Of a DNA stretch of 64,000 nucleotides, positions 23,103-33,109 are shown piece by piece. Both the position numbers and the translations under genes were made by a program. A model generated the notes under the pieces. The model made no database searches. It worked only from the letters and a program-made list of their open reading frames with translations, and had not been told where the DNA came from. Origin of the DNA: Prosopocoilus inquinatus (lineage: Eukaryota; Arthropoda; Insecta; Coleoptera; Lucanidae); assembly GCA_036172665.1 (NCBI GenBank), contig CM069877.1, positions 23,895,001 to 23,959,000 of the forward strand, given 5' to 3'. How positions within the stretch are numbered: the first letter of the stretch is position 1; each line of letters starts with the position of its first letter.

Positions 23103-23569
23103 ACATATAAAATAGCGACATCTTACTATCGCTTTTTGACCTAACATTGCAGTAGGATAGACAAATTGAAGCGGGATTTGCTCCTAATGAGTCCCCCATG
23201 CAAGGCGGCCATGCTTGCTGTCAAAGCATAATGAAAGATTTTAGAAAAATTTTGTGCAAATCGTTTTTCATTATGCTTTGACAGCAAGCATGGCCGCCTT
23301 GCATGGGGGACTCATTAGGAGCAAATCCCGCTTCAATTTGTCTATCCTACTGCAATGTTAGGTCAAAAAGCGATAGTAAGATGTCGCTATTTTATATGTT
23401 CATTATTCTTACATCGCAATTGCGAATAAATTGGGCAAGTCGTTTTTGGTCTGCAGCGGGAATGTCGAGCTACGTTTCTGCTGAAGAAGCCCCAAGCAGG
23501 GCTGAAACAGCTGTCCAGAAGCTGCTCGAGGTTCTCACTGCAATCAAAAACGATTTGCACAAAATTTTT
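23103..23569 (+). mobile_element. retrozyme-like foldback element, copy 2, with intact hammerhead
   Basis: The left part (23103-about 23267, - orientation) is about half a monomer. The right part (about 23268-23569, + orientation) is an almost complete monomer of about 305 bp. The two form a long inverted repeat over about 125 bp. The + strand monomer carries the hammerhead at 23466-23528. Flanking direct repeats ctatatatgttat (23090-23102 and 23570-23582) look like a 13 bp target-site duplication. No protein is encoded. Confidence 0.75.
23466..23528 (+). ncRNA. hammerhead self-cleaving ribozyme, short stem III
   Basis: Seen in order: stem I outer 5' strand CGAGC (23466-23470); stem I inner TTCTG (23476-23480); CUGANGA as CTGAAGA (23481-23487); stem II AGCCC/GGGCT (23488-23492/23499-23503); GAAA (23504-23507); stem III CAG/CTG with no loop (23508-23513); the GUC cleavage triplet ending at C23515; stem I inner CAGAA (23516-23520) and outer GCTCG (23524-23528). 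Every invariant core position is present. Predicted cleavage is after 23515. The inner stem I pair covaries between copies (TTCTG/CAGAA here, CTCTG/CAGAG at 49220-49282). Confidence 0.8.
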
Positions 23570-23720
23570 CTATATATGTTATGTATAAATCGGGGAAAAA
23601 ACACCTAAAATTAACTGTCAGAAAACCTTACAAATAAGAGCTAACCAAACAACACGGAAATGCGGAAATAAATAGTCCAAAGACTCGAAAAAACTTATTC
23701 TAACGAATAAATAAGTATAT

Positions 23721-24073
23721 TGTGGCGCGCCACACAGCTCACTCACGTCACACTGAAGGCGTCAAGATGTCGGTTCGTTATTGTGCGTCATCGGTACGCC
23801 ACGCCGCCGCGCCGCCAGGCTGTTTATACCGAACAAACTCGACTTTTTTAGCATCTACGAAGATGGAACAAACGAGAAGGCACCGTAGAATATAAAATCG
23901 GCCGGAGTTGACTCAGGAGTCGAGTTCTAATTAGCGATCGTCGAAGTTGGATTTAGTGTGTAAATAAATTGTTACAAATAAATTAGATTGTAAGCATTAT
24001 TAAATTACGGTTAAGTTTTTACCGAGTGTTTTATTCAATTAAATAAATTAATTTAAACCCTAGACACGTAACA
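23721..24073 (+). repeat. solo LTR (353 bp)
   Basis: Starts TGTGGCGCGCC, ends CGTAACA, and is flanked by a 4 bp duplication ATAT (23717-23720 and 24074-24077). The uninterrupted site is preserved in the neighbouring direct repeat (aagtatataattcc at about 23041-23055), which confirms both ends. Contains a TATA-like atataaaatc near 23890 and AATAAA signals. Its internal region has been lost, presumably by LTR-LTR recombination. Family not identified; gypsy-like by its 4 bp duplication. Confidence 0.8.
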
Positions 24074-24253
24074 ATATAATTTCCTGTTATTTGATACCTA
24101 AAAACCTAAAAATCCTGAAAAATAAAATATATATATTAGGTATAAATCATCAAAAGACAACCTACAGATGAGAGCAAATCACATCCACATACCGCAAGTT
24201 AAGAGCACTTTAGGAAAATTTTATCTCGGAGAATCCTCTCCTCATGAGGCGTA

Positions 24254-24288
24254 CTGAAGATGGCAGCTTAGCTGCCGAAATACGTATC
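24254..24288 (+). ncRNA. possible hammerhead-like core, right TIR
   Basis: The same motif on the + strand: CTGAAGA (24254-24260), stem GGCAGC/GCTGCC, GAAA (24277-24280), TACGTA (24281-24286), TC. Stem II is perfect here, but stem I is weak. Confidence 0.35.
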
Positions 24289-24330
24289 AACAGATATAAA
24301 AATTATTGTGGGCGGAGGTTAATTTCAATT

Positions 24331-25057
24331 AATGAATGATTTTGATTCTTTTTGGGTATGATATTTACACAGGGTATCTCAAAACCTCTGTTTTTAAATG
24401 AAACTGTAAGTTCCTCGTTACATAAGAGATTAATTTTCCAAATCTGAAATTTTTTACCCAAAAATGAAAAACTGACCTATCACAAGCGAGCGCAGTCCCT
24501 TTGTTTTGAAACCTCTGCTTGGTTTACGACTTGTTTCAGCAATTTATTTCGACAAAAGCAATAAACCGTAATAAAACTTTTTATTTACCTTTAGAAGAAC
24601 TCGGTCAAGGACTTATTGTATACGAATATGAATCCGACTTGCGGACATCGGCATGTTTATTTGTATTTTCAACATATAGCGATAAGTAAGAACGTTTGTT
24701 TATGCACCTCTTTGTATAGACAATAACAATTGTGTAAAAAACGAGTACCTAATCTTCGTTAGATTTCATACGCTAGTTTTGTAACTGCGTTGAAAATGCT
24801 TGAATTTTTTTTTTAATTATTGCACTAATAGCTGTAGAATAAGTACTGCAAGAGCAAAAACTATTTCTATTGTAAAACGGAAAGCAAGAATTGGAATTGG
24901 AATATGATGAAAAATTTAAACAAATTAGATTGCCTGTACACACAATAATCTATGGGTTCAAAATAAGTGATTGAATAACTTCACTAGCTCTCAATCGAAC
25001 TATTTTATTAATTGTTTACATTCCAACACAAAACACATGTTTTTATAAGGATAATAT
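24331..25057. other. intergenic, no feature seen
   Basis: No ORF or clear repeat. An acagggtatctcaaaac element-end-like motif is at about 24369-24385. Confidence 0.4.
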
Positions 25058-26636
25058 TGTTACATCCATCACGCGCAAATAGATCTATTTTTAGCATCAG
25101 TACGCCACCTTGAATCACAGAATATGACCGGAAACTACTCGATCATTCTAGCATGTTCTGGCTCTGGCCCTCTATTGCCGGATCAGGAGACTATACCGGG
25201 TGTCCCGCGCCATGTGCTCACCCTTCTAGAATCTTTATTTATTAATCGATTAACCTGAATTTTGGAGACGGTAAACTAAACAAAAAATGGAATTTTTCGG
25301 CATACTGATAGTGGTCATAGGACTTCCGGTTTCGCCGGAAGTGATATCAACTTTCTTATTTTAAATGGAACACCCTATTTATTTTCACATATTTAAAATT
25401 TACGAAGTATTACGAGTCCGAATACGTATCAATTGTTAATTTTGGTTTCCATGACAACGAAAAAAAAACTTTTTTATTTTTCAATCTAGGAAGCTATGAA
25501 TCGCATTTTCTCGATCTAATGCGATCAAGTGTTTCGAGAAAATCACTCCTTAGATGGCCATCCAAGCATTCATCGACGGTATTATAGATCAAGAAATGCA
25601 GCAAGTATTGCGCTTGGGTAACTTCTCTAAATGCACAGATGTACTAGCTAATCACTAGTCATCAAGATCAAGTGTTTCGAGAAAATCACTCCTTAGATGG
25701 TATTTTGATTTTTAACATTTTTACAGTATTTGAAATTTCATTAGCTCTTAACTCATTTTTTTCGATAGAACCTCATATGTTTCTTAGCTTAGTTCAACTG
25801 AACATTTTTTTTTCTGAATACGCTGATACCAAGTACGTCATATTTTCTTTGAAAATAATTTAAAATAGAGTATGTCTTATTGAAATTTTACACTCCCTTT
25901 ATTTCAAATGTCTTTCAAAGAAAATATGACGTATTTCGTATCAGCGTACTCAGAAGAAAATGTTCTGTAGAACTAAGCTAAGAAACACATGAGGTTCTAT
26001 CGAAAAAAATGAGTTAGGAGCTAATGAAAATTTGAAATACTGTAAAAATGTTAAAAATCAAAATACCATCAAAGGAGTGATTTTCTCGAAACACTTGATC
26101 GCATTAGATCGAAAAAATGCGATTCATAGCTTTCTAGATTGAAAAATAAAAAAGTTTTTTTTTCGTTGTCATGGAAACCAAAATTAACAATTGATACGTA
26201 TTCGGACTCGTAATGCTCCGTAAATTTTAAATATGTGAAAATAAATAGGGTGTTCCATTTAAAATAAGAAAGTTGATATCACTTCCGGCGAAACCGGAAG
26301 TCCTATGACCATTATCAGTATGCCGAAAAATTCCATTTTTTGTTTAGTTTACCGTCTCCAAAATTCAGGTTAATCGATTAATAAATAAAGACTCTAGAAG
26401 GGTGAGCACATGCCGCGGGACACCCGGTATAAGCCGTACGATCCGTCAGAAGTACTTAATTATGAAGTTAGCGAGCGAAGGATTCGTACCTCGAATAAAT
26501 AGAAAATACATTTTGTAAAAGTGTTATTTGATAGAAAAGCTCATTACAATTGTGTTGTTAATTGTTGTAAGCAGCAGCTTATAATTAGTGTTTTGAAATT
26601 TAACGACTATAATTTGTGAACCCCAAATTCGTTACA
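25058..26636 (+). repeat. gypsy-A 5' LTR, interrupted by palindromic element
   Basis: LTR parts are 25058-25195 and 26428-26636, matching the intact 3' LTR at 30813-31145. The insert sits at the TATA of the LTR sequence gctatataagcc and is flanked by TATA on both sides, so it probably disabled the promoter. Confidence 0.85.
25196..26427. mobile_element. long palindromic (foldback) element, copy 1
   Basis: 1,232 bp between CCGGGTGTCCC and its inverted complement, with TATA target duplication at 25192-25195 and 26428-26431. The arms (about 25196-25553 and 26060-26427) are nearly perfect inverted repeats of about 360 bp. Inside lies a smaller palindrome. Between them is a copied stretch of gypsy gag (about 25555-25660) identical in nearly every base to 27645-27750. 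No ORF encodes a transposase. Short frames are artefacts of AT-rich palindromes. Confidence 0.75.
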
Positions 26637-26639
26637 AAT

Positions 26640-26656
26640 TGGTGTCAGAAGTGGGA
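26640..26656 (+). promoter_or_regulatory. gypsy-A primer-binding site, tRNA-Leu type
   Basis: Reads TGGTGTCAGAAGTGGGA three bases after the 5' LTR. This sequence is typical of LTR elements primed by tRNA-Leu. Confidence 0.75.
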
Positions 26657-26666
26657 TATTTCAAGA

Positions 26667-27749
26667 ATGAAGCTGTGCGAATTAAAAGTGAAAGAGCTGC
26701 GTGAGGAATTGGAAGAAAGAGGCCTGGAAAATTCGGGAAAGAAAAGCGTCTTACTAGAACGGCTGAAACAAGTGCTTGTAGATGAAGGTAAAGACGCGGA
26801 AACATTTGAATTTGAAATTGAAGACGGGGCAGCTCTACTCAAAGAAGTGAAAGAAAACATGAAATTAGAAATGCACGAAGTGAAAGAAAACATGAAATTA
26901 GAACTGCAGGAAGTGAAAGAAAATATAAAAGAACAAACGCAAGAAGTGAGAAAACAAATGGAAACTTTGGATATGAAAATGGAAACTTACAGTTTACAAA
27001 CCAATCTGAATATAGAAAACATGAAGATGCAAATTAATGAAAAGTTCAAAGATCTTAAAACCAAATGTGACGGGAAAATTGAGAAAAAAATTGATGGTGT
27101 CCGAAATCAATTTGATAATGCAATTAAGGATTTGAAATTTGAATTTGACGATAAACTTGAAGAAAAATTTGGTGGAATGAAAATTCAGTTCCAGGATAAA
27201 CTAGAAGACTTAGCTAAACACCTGCATAAAGTGGAACTTGGGCGCACTATTACACCATCATCTGTATCGTCAAATCACAAATTGAAAGCACCAAAATTTG
27301 ACGGCGACTTGCCATGGTCTACTTTCATACGGCAATTTAAAATTGCTGCCGATGTAAATGGTTGGAATGACTGCGATAAAGCTGCAGCACTAGTTTTGGC
27401 TCTGCGAGGTTCAGCATTGAGTGCGCTACAGTCAATTCCTGGGGAAATTCAGGGTAATTTTGACCAATTAGTGGAAAATTTGGACATGTGTTTTGATGAC
27501 GCACACATGAAGCATCTCCACACCATTCAACTGAAAACTCGTACCCAGAAGAATAGTGAGTCACTTCAAGAGTTTGAATTCGACATTGAGAGATTGGTGC
27601 GCATGGCATATGGAGATTTCTTACCTGAATCAGTTTTTCACCGTTTGGCCATCCAAGCATTCATCGACGGTATTAAAGATCAAGAAATGCAGCAAGTATT
27701 GCGCTTGGGTAACTTCTCTAAATGCACAGATGTACTAGCTAATCACTAG
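26667..27749 (+). pseudogene. gag: gypsy-A gag, C-terminally truncated, with N-terminal SAP domain and coiled coil
   Basis: Starts MKLCELKVKELREELEERG, a SAP-type helix-turn-helix (about residues 1-40) normally associated with DNA binding. Then comes a long charged coiled coil made of KENMKLE-like heptads (about 50-190), then a Gag capsid-like region (FDGDLPWSTFIRQFKIAA, LQEFEFDIERLVRMAY). The frame ends at VLANH, where a palindromic element replaces the rest. The inverted copy at 39218-40113 shows that the missing part carries a CCHC knuckle. I start at the ATG at 26667 because it follows the primer-binding site directly. Confidence 0.85.
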
Positions 27750-28424
27750 TCATCAAGATCAAGTGTTTCGAGAAAATCACTCCTTAGATGGTATTTTGAT
27801 TTTTAACATTTTTACAGTATTTGAAATTTCATTAGCCCTTAACTCATTTTTTTCGATAGAACCTCATGTGTTTCTTAGCTTAGTTCTACAGAACATTTTC
27901 TTCTGAGTACGCTGATACGAAATACGTCATATTTTCTTTGAAAGACATTTGAAATAAAGGGAGTGTAAAATTTCAATAAGACATACTCTATTTTAAATTA
28001 TTTTCAAAGAAAATATGACGTACTTGGTATCAGCGTATTCAGAAAAAAAATGTTTAGTTGAACTAAGCTAAGAAACATATGAGGTTCTATCGAAAAAAAT
28101 GAGTTAGGAGCTAATGAAAATTTGAAATACTGTAAAAATGTTAAAAATCAAAATACCATCAAAGGAGTGATTTTCTCGAAACACTTGATCGCATTAGATC
28201 GAAAAAATGCGATTCATAGCTTTCTAGATTGAAAAATAAAAAAGTTTTTTTTTCGTTGTCATGGAAACCAAAATTAACAATTGATACGTATTCGGACTCG
28301 TAATACTTCGTAAATTTTAAATATGTGAAAATAAATAGGGTGTTCCATTTAAAATAAGAAAGTTGATATCACTTCCGGCGAAACCGGAAGTCCTATGACC
28401 ACTATCAGTATGCCGAAAAATTCT
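27745..28424. repeat. palindromic element, copy 2, truncated and with inverted centre
   Basis: Matches 25665-26340 at high identity but lacks the outer left arm and the last about 90 bp on the right. Its central segment (about 27850-28095) is the reverse complement of the corresponding segment of copy 1 (about 25755-26020). It interrupts gag and removes the gag C terminus and the start of the protease. Confidence 0.75.
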
Positions 28425-30620
28425 ATTCTTTCCAATTCACAATTGATACCGGAGCGAATGTGTCCATCATAAGAACAGATCTTTTACCAAAATGGAAGAG
28501 GTATATCACATCCAAACAGCTACTGGCGAGGATTGTGATGAAGCCGAAGTTGACATGAAGATTGGAAGTATGAAATTCAGGCACAGGGTGTTACTGGCAA
28601 ACATTGTTGATGACTTCATGCTGGGAATGGACTTCATGAGGAAAAACGGCTTGGTTGTAGATTTAAAAGATAAAGTTCTACGAATTGGATCTGAAGAAAT
28701 ACCTCTGCACGTTCCTGGAAATTCATCTACAGTGTTAAAAATAATATTGGAAGAAAGTGTAAACATTCCAGTCTTAACCGATAAGTTAATTCTGGCGAAG
28801 TCGGAAGGCAATCTTGATAGCTATCCTGCCGGAATCATAGAGCCAACTGAGATCAGCAGCGCCAAGAAAGAACTGGCCACCACCGACGGTGTGCACGAAT
28901 TAAGAATTTTCTTGGTGCTCTGCACCTATTACAGACGATTCGTTAAGGACTTTGCAAAGACAGCGAAATCTCTACATGCACTGACCGAAGGAAAAACCAC
29001 ATTTTTCTGGAACGTGGACTGCTAAGAAGCCTTTGACAATCTGAAGGATCTTTTATCTTATCTTCCTGCCCTCTGATTTTTTCCAAAATCAGAGGGTAAG
29101 TTTATTATTGATAGCTAGCAACTACGGGATTGGAGGCGTACTGTCACAAGTGCAAGACGGACAAGAACGTGTTATTGGTTACTTCAGTAAAGTTTTGTCA
29201 AAAGCTGAAAGGAACAACTGTGTTACCAGAAAGGAGCTTCTTGCCGTGGTGAAGACAACAGAACATTTTCACAAGTATCTTTATGACCGACAGTTTCATC
29301 TTCGAACAGACCATGCAGCATTGAAGTAGTTGCTTCAGTTTAAGAACGTAGGCCAGCTTGCCAGATGGATAGAAAGATTACAGGAGTATGATTTTACAAT
29401 CGAACATCGTCCAGGTCGTGTCCATAATAATGCGGACGCACTCTCCAGAAGACCTTGTCCTAAGGATTGTCGGCACTGCTCAAAAGCAGAAAATAAAGAA
29501 GGGATAATTCCCATCAGAAGAACTAGCGTTGTAGTAGACAGGTGGCAAACCGAGACCATTAAGAGGGAACAGCGAGAAGATCCTGAAATAAGAACCATAA
29601 TCAAATGGAAGGAAAGACAGCAACGTCCCACCTGGGCAGAGATATCGGGGAAGAATCCAGTGTTTAAAACCTATTGGGCACAATGGGATTCTCTGGAGTT
29701 GAAGAGTGGGTTGCTAATGAGAAAATGGGAAACACCTAACAGGAGTGAGATGAAGGACCAACTCGTACTTCCAAGGGTAAGGGACGCTGAGGTCCTGGAG
29801 GAAATTCATGACGGTACGTCCGGTGGACATTTGGGCATCAATAAGACATTGTCGAAAGTACGAAAGTTTCTACTGGGCGAAATGTAGAACTGATGTGGAA
29901 AATTGGTGTGCCTGGTGTACATGTGCTGCAGTATCCGGACCCGCGAAGAAGACTCGCGGAAAATTACACCCTTACAACGTTGGAGCACCATTCGAGAGGA
30001 TACCCATTGACATAACCGGCCCATTTAAAGAAACCAACCATGGAAACAAATACATTATGGTAGTGACTGATTATTTCACCAAATGGCCAGAAGGTTATGC
30101 TTTGCCAAACCAGGAGTCAGTAACCGTTGTGAATGCCTTGATAGAAAATTGGATAACAAGATTTGGAGTACCCATGGACATCCATTCCGACCAAGGCAGG
30201 AACATTGAAGGACACATTTTCCAGGAATTAACCAGGTTACTAGGCATTTTCAAAACGCGAACAACTCCCTTGCACCCACAGTCAGATGGAATGGTGGAGC
30301 GCTTCAATAGGACTTTGGAGAGACATCTGTCTAAAGTTGTTTCGAAGAATCAACGGGACAGGGACGAATATCTTCCCCTTTTTCTGATGGCGTACCGTTC
30401 TGCAGAGCATGACACTACTAAACGAACTCCATACAGTGTCTTATTCGGAAGAGAAATGCGTCTGCCTTGTGACTTAAAATTTGGGCGATCAGAAACTCGA
30501 CTGGAACTAAGTGAATACTCGCAAGAACTCGAACGCCGTTTAATGAACACTCACGAATACGTCCGACGTAACATCAGTGTGGCGACAGACAAAATGAAGA
30601 CCCGCTACGATCGACGATGA
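28425..30620 (+). pseudogene. pol: gypsy-A pol remnants (protease, RT tail, RNase H, integrase)
   Basis: Pieces in order: protease (FTIDTGANVSIIR at about 28432, then VYHIQTATGEDC in another frame after a small deletion); a jump to the connection region (LCTYYRRFVKDF, 28908-28950), so the RT core with its YxDD is deleted; a stop at 29023; RNase H (ASNYGIGGVLSQ, 29114; RTDHAALK, then stop); an integrase zinc-binding region (GGHLGINKTLSKV, frameshift near 29868); and a DDE core (PIDITGPF, HSDQGRN, DGMVERFNRTL) ending TRYDRR at 30620. A relic of the GPY/F tail follows to about 30800. At least four interruptions make it non-functional. Confidence 0.88.
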
Positions 30621-30812
30621 AAACAATGAAACAAGATTCCAAGAAGTGGACTAGGTGTGGCTGTATAATCCCAGAAGGACTCGTGGTGTTAAGAGGATCA
30701 ATGATGTAGTCTATAGGATACAAAAGCTACCCCGTGCGAAGATGAAAGTGATCCACATCGACCGTTTGGTTCCGTACTCTGTTCGGGACGAACAGAACTA
30801 AGAGGGGGACAG

Positions 30813-31145
30813 TGTTACATCCGTCACGCGCAAACAGATCTATTTTTAGCATCAGTACGCCACCTTGCGTCACAGAACATGACCGGAAACTACTCGATCA
30901 TTCTAGCATGTTCAGGCAATAGAGGGTTCTGCTATATAAGCCGTACGATCCGTCAGAAGTAGTTAGTTATGAAGTTAGCGAGCGAAGGATTTGTACCTGG
31001 AATAAATAGAAAATACATTTTGTAAAAGTGTTATTTGATAGACAAGCTCATTACAATTGTGTTGTTAATTATTGTAAGCAGCAGCTTATAATTAAAGTGT
31101 TTTGAAATTTAACGACTATAATTTGTGAACCCTAAATTCGTAACA
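30813..31145 (+). repeat. gypsy-A 3' LTR (333 bp)
   Basis: TGTTACATCC...CGTAACA, preceded by the purine tract AAGAGGGGGACAG. Has a TATATAAG box and AATAAA. Matches the split 5' LTR and the inverted LTR at 32767-33096. Confidence 0.88.
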
Positions 31146-31659
31146 AAATTAAGAGAAATCCCACCAAATAATGCCATTTACGAAAACCATTAAAACGCGC
31201 GAAGTCGTAGAGTTGTTATTATATTAGTTGTTAATTAGAAAAAAAAAAAAATTAACATTTAAAAATCGTAGTTGAACTTTACAGTAAAGTTAAATATACT
31301 TCGCGTTGGTCACTTTGTAGATTGAAGTTTTATTAACAAAACCGTGAAAACTGCTTTCAAAAATATGTATATATAATGTAGTTATGAATGCACGCGTTTA
31401 GCATGTTTTTCATGAATTATTTTTATAATAATATAATAATAATATATTTTTTTATTGGCTATTGCAGTCACAGAAATTACATCGTTGGAATTATAAAATT
31501 AGCCAAATGGAATGAATTCAAGATATCTTTGGAAGTAGCAAAGATTCTTGTTCTTCCATTCACCCCTGAAAATTAATAATTATGTATGCGCAACATACAA
31601 TACAATATATACAAGTATGTATTAATTTATCACTGCCGACATGGATAACTTAACTCGCC
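31146..31659. other. intergenic, no feature seen
   Basis: AT-rich sequence with no recognisable gene; the short frame at 31388-31576 has no domain. Confidence 0.4.
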
Positions 31660-31950
31660 CTAGGAGTTCTGCTTGTTGACCAAAAATTGTTTTAACTTAT
31701 GCTTGAATGAAACTTCACTGCCTCTCTTGAGATTTGACGGAATGTCATTTAAAATATAGGCGATGTTATATGAAAATCCGCTTTTGAAAAATTCGGTTTT
31801 ATGAGATGGTATTGTTATAACGTTCTTATGTCTAATATTTATATTGTGAATATCCGTCCGAAAACTGATTTTATTAAACAGGTATGGAGGTTTCTTGATA
31901 ACTAGTATCGAGTAAAACAATGTTGCAGAGTGAAGTCTGCGACGATTAAA
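31660..31950 (-). pseudogene. LINE ORF2 C-terminal fragment
   Basis: The - strand frame reads PPYLFNKISFRTDIHNINIRHK and ends FLVNKQNS. It resembles the C-terminal tail of the LINE ORF2 at 19020-19238 (PPYLYNKITFRSDVYNINTRFR). It is a 3' remnant of a related CR1-group element. Confidence 0.7.
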
Positions 31951-32750
31951 CATACAGGGTGAGTCTGAAAAGAACCGACAAATTTAAACCACTAGTAGGG
32001 TCGGCGTCACAGGTTATGTGAGAAATATTTAAAAAAAAAATTCCTATAACGATTTCCGAGATATAATTAATCAAAAATCGTACCCAAAAACACAACACTG
32101 CACTGGTATATGAAAATGGGAATTTATTGTACACACAGCTGCAGATGTCTAATAAAATTTTATTATTTATGAGAACCTGGTAATGCCCTTCCCAGAACGC
32201 GGTGGTTTAGTGCGACCGTGAAATTGCAAGCGCAAAGTGTTTCATCAGTCTACTCGATATTTTTCTAAAAGTGCACATACAATGGCAGATTTTTCAACAG
32301 CGGAAAAAACAGACATGGTTCTGTTGTATGGTGAATCTTTAGGAAATGCACATCACGCGCGCCGTTTGTGGATCGAAAGGTTTCCATTGCGTCGAGTGCC
32401 GCATCACAGTACTTTTACTGCCGTGGTACAACATTTGCGGGATTTTGGGTCTTATCGTCCTGCAGGAGGTCGGGGCCGCGAGAGATCTCTGGAAATATTG
32501 GAGGCACAAAGAGATATTTTAGATATCGTGGCCGAAGAGCCGAGCATTAGCACCCGAAGAGTGGCACATAGAGTTGGTGTTTCGCAATCTACGGTAATCA
32601 GGACTTTTCACGAGCAAAGTTTACATCCTTATCGGGTACAAAAAGTACAAGCATTATATCCAGGTGACGGGGAGCAGGTAATCCCGCTTGCGAAATGTGT
32701 CTGAGAGATATTCGAAACGTTAGACTGCCAGCTTCCGTAAATATATGTAA
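31951..32750 (+). mobile_element. DUF4817-type DNA transposon fragment
   Basis: Begins with a tacagggtgagtc terminus at about 31953, contains an N-terminal helix-turn-helix ORF (32282-32704), and is cut off before the catalytic part, next to the gypsy-B LTR at 32767. Many insect elements of this kind encode a DUF4817 domain followed by a DDE nuclease; here only the first half is present. Confidence 0.6.
32282..32704 (+). pseudogene. DUF4817-like transposase N-terminal domain, truncated
   Basis: Starts MADFSTAEKTDMVLLYGES, the start of the DUF4817 helix-turn-helix common to insect transposon proteins (FPLRRVPHHSTFTAVVQHL). A second helix-turn-helix follows (ISTRRVAHRVGVSQSTVIRT). The frame stops after KVQALYPGDGEQ, where the DDE domain would begin. 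The reading frame is otherwise clean. The protein would bind the element's ends; without the catalytic domain it cannot transpose. Confidence 0.65.
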
Positions 32751-32766
32751 TTATAAAACAAATTAT

Positions 32767-33096
32767 TGCTACGAATTTGGAGGTTCACAAATTATAGTCG
32801 TTAAATTTCAGAACACTTTAACTATAAGCTGTGGATTTACACAATTAACAACGCAGTACTAATGAGCTTGTTTATCAAATAACACTTTTACAAAATGTAC
32901 TTTTTATTCGAGGTACGAACCCTTCGCTGGCTATCTTAATAACTAACTACTCCTGGCGGATCGTACGGCTTATATAGCAGAGCCATCTGTTGCTGGAACA
33001 TACTAGAAAGATCGAGTAGTCTCCGATCATGTTCTGTGACGCAAGGTGGCGTATTGTTGCTAAAAATAGATCTGTTTGCGCGTGACGGATGTAACA
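32767..33096 (-). repeat. gypsy-B 3' LTR (330 bp)
   Basis: Reverse complement of the gypsy-A LTR: on the - strand it starts TGTTACATCC and ends CGTAGCA. TATATAAG and AATAAA signals are retained. Confidence 0.85.
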
Positions 33097-33109
33097 CTGC
33101 CCCCCCCCC

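Larger units (their letters stand above)
22669..24330. mobile_element. terminal-inverted-repeat element with hammerhead-like motifs in both ends
   Basis: The left end (22669-22750) and right end (24247-24330) are inverted copies of about 80 bp, starting aattgaaattaacctcc. Between them lie a tandemly repeated segment (about 22889-23095, repeated at 23571-23720 and continuing at 24074-24150), the retrozyme-like copy at 23103-23569, and a solo LTR at 23721-24073. No protein-coding ORF is seen. An 11 bp direct repeat tgaatgatttt flanks it loosely (22623-22633, 24333-24343), but the left one lies about 35 bp outside the inverted repeat. Confidence 0.6.
25058..31145 (+). mobile_element. gypsy-A: degenerate Ty3/gypsy element with both LTRs
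   Basis: Plus-strand element: 5' LTR (25058-26636, interrupted), tRNA-Leu-type primer-binding site (26640-26656), gag (26667 onward), a palindromic insert (about 27745-28424), broken pol (28425-about 30620), purine tract (about 30797-30812), 3' LTR (30813-31145). It has internal deletions in gag and RT and several frameshifts. An inverted sister copy, gypsy-B, occupies 32767-40113. The flanking 4 bp differ by one base (ATAT/AAAT). Confidence 0.88.
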
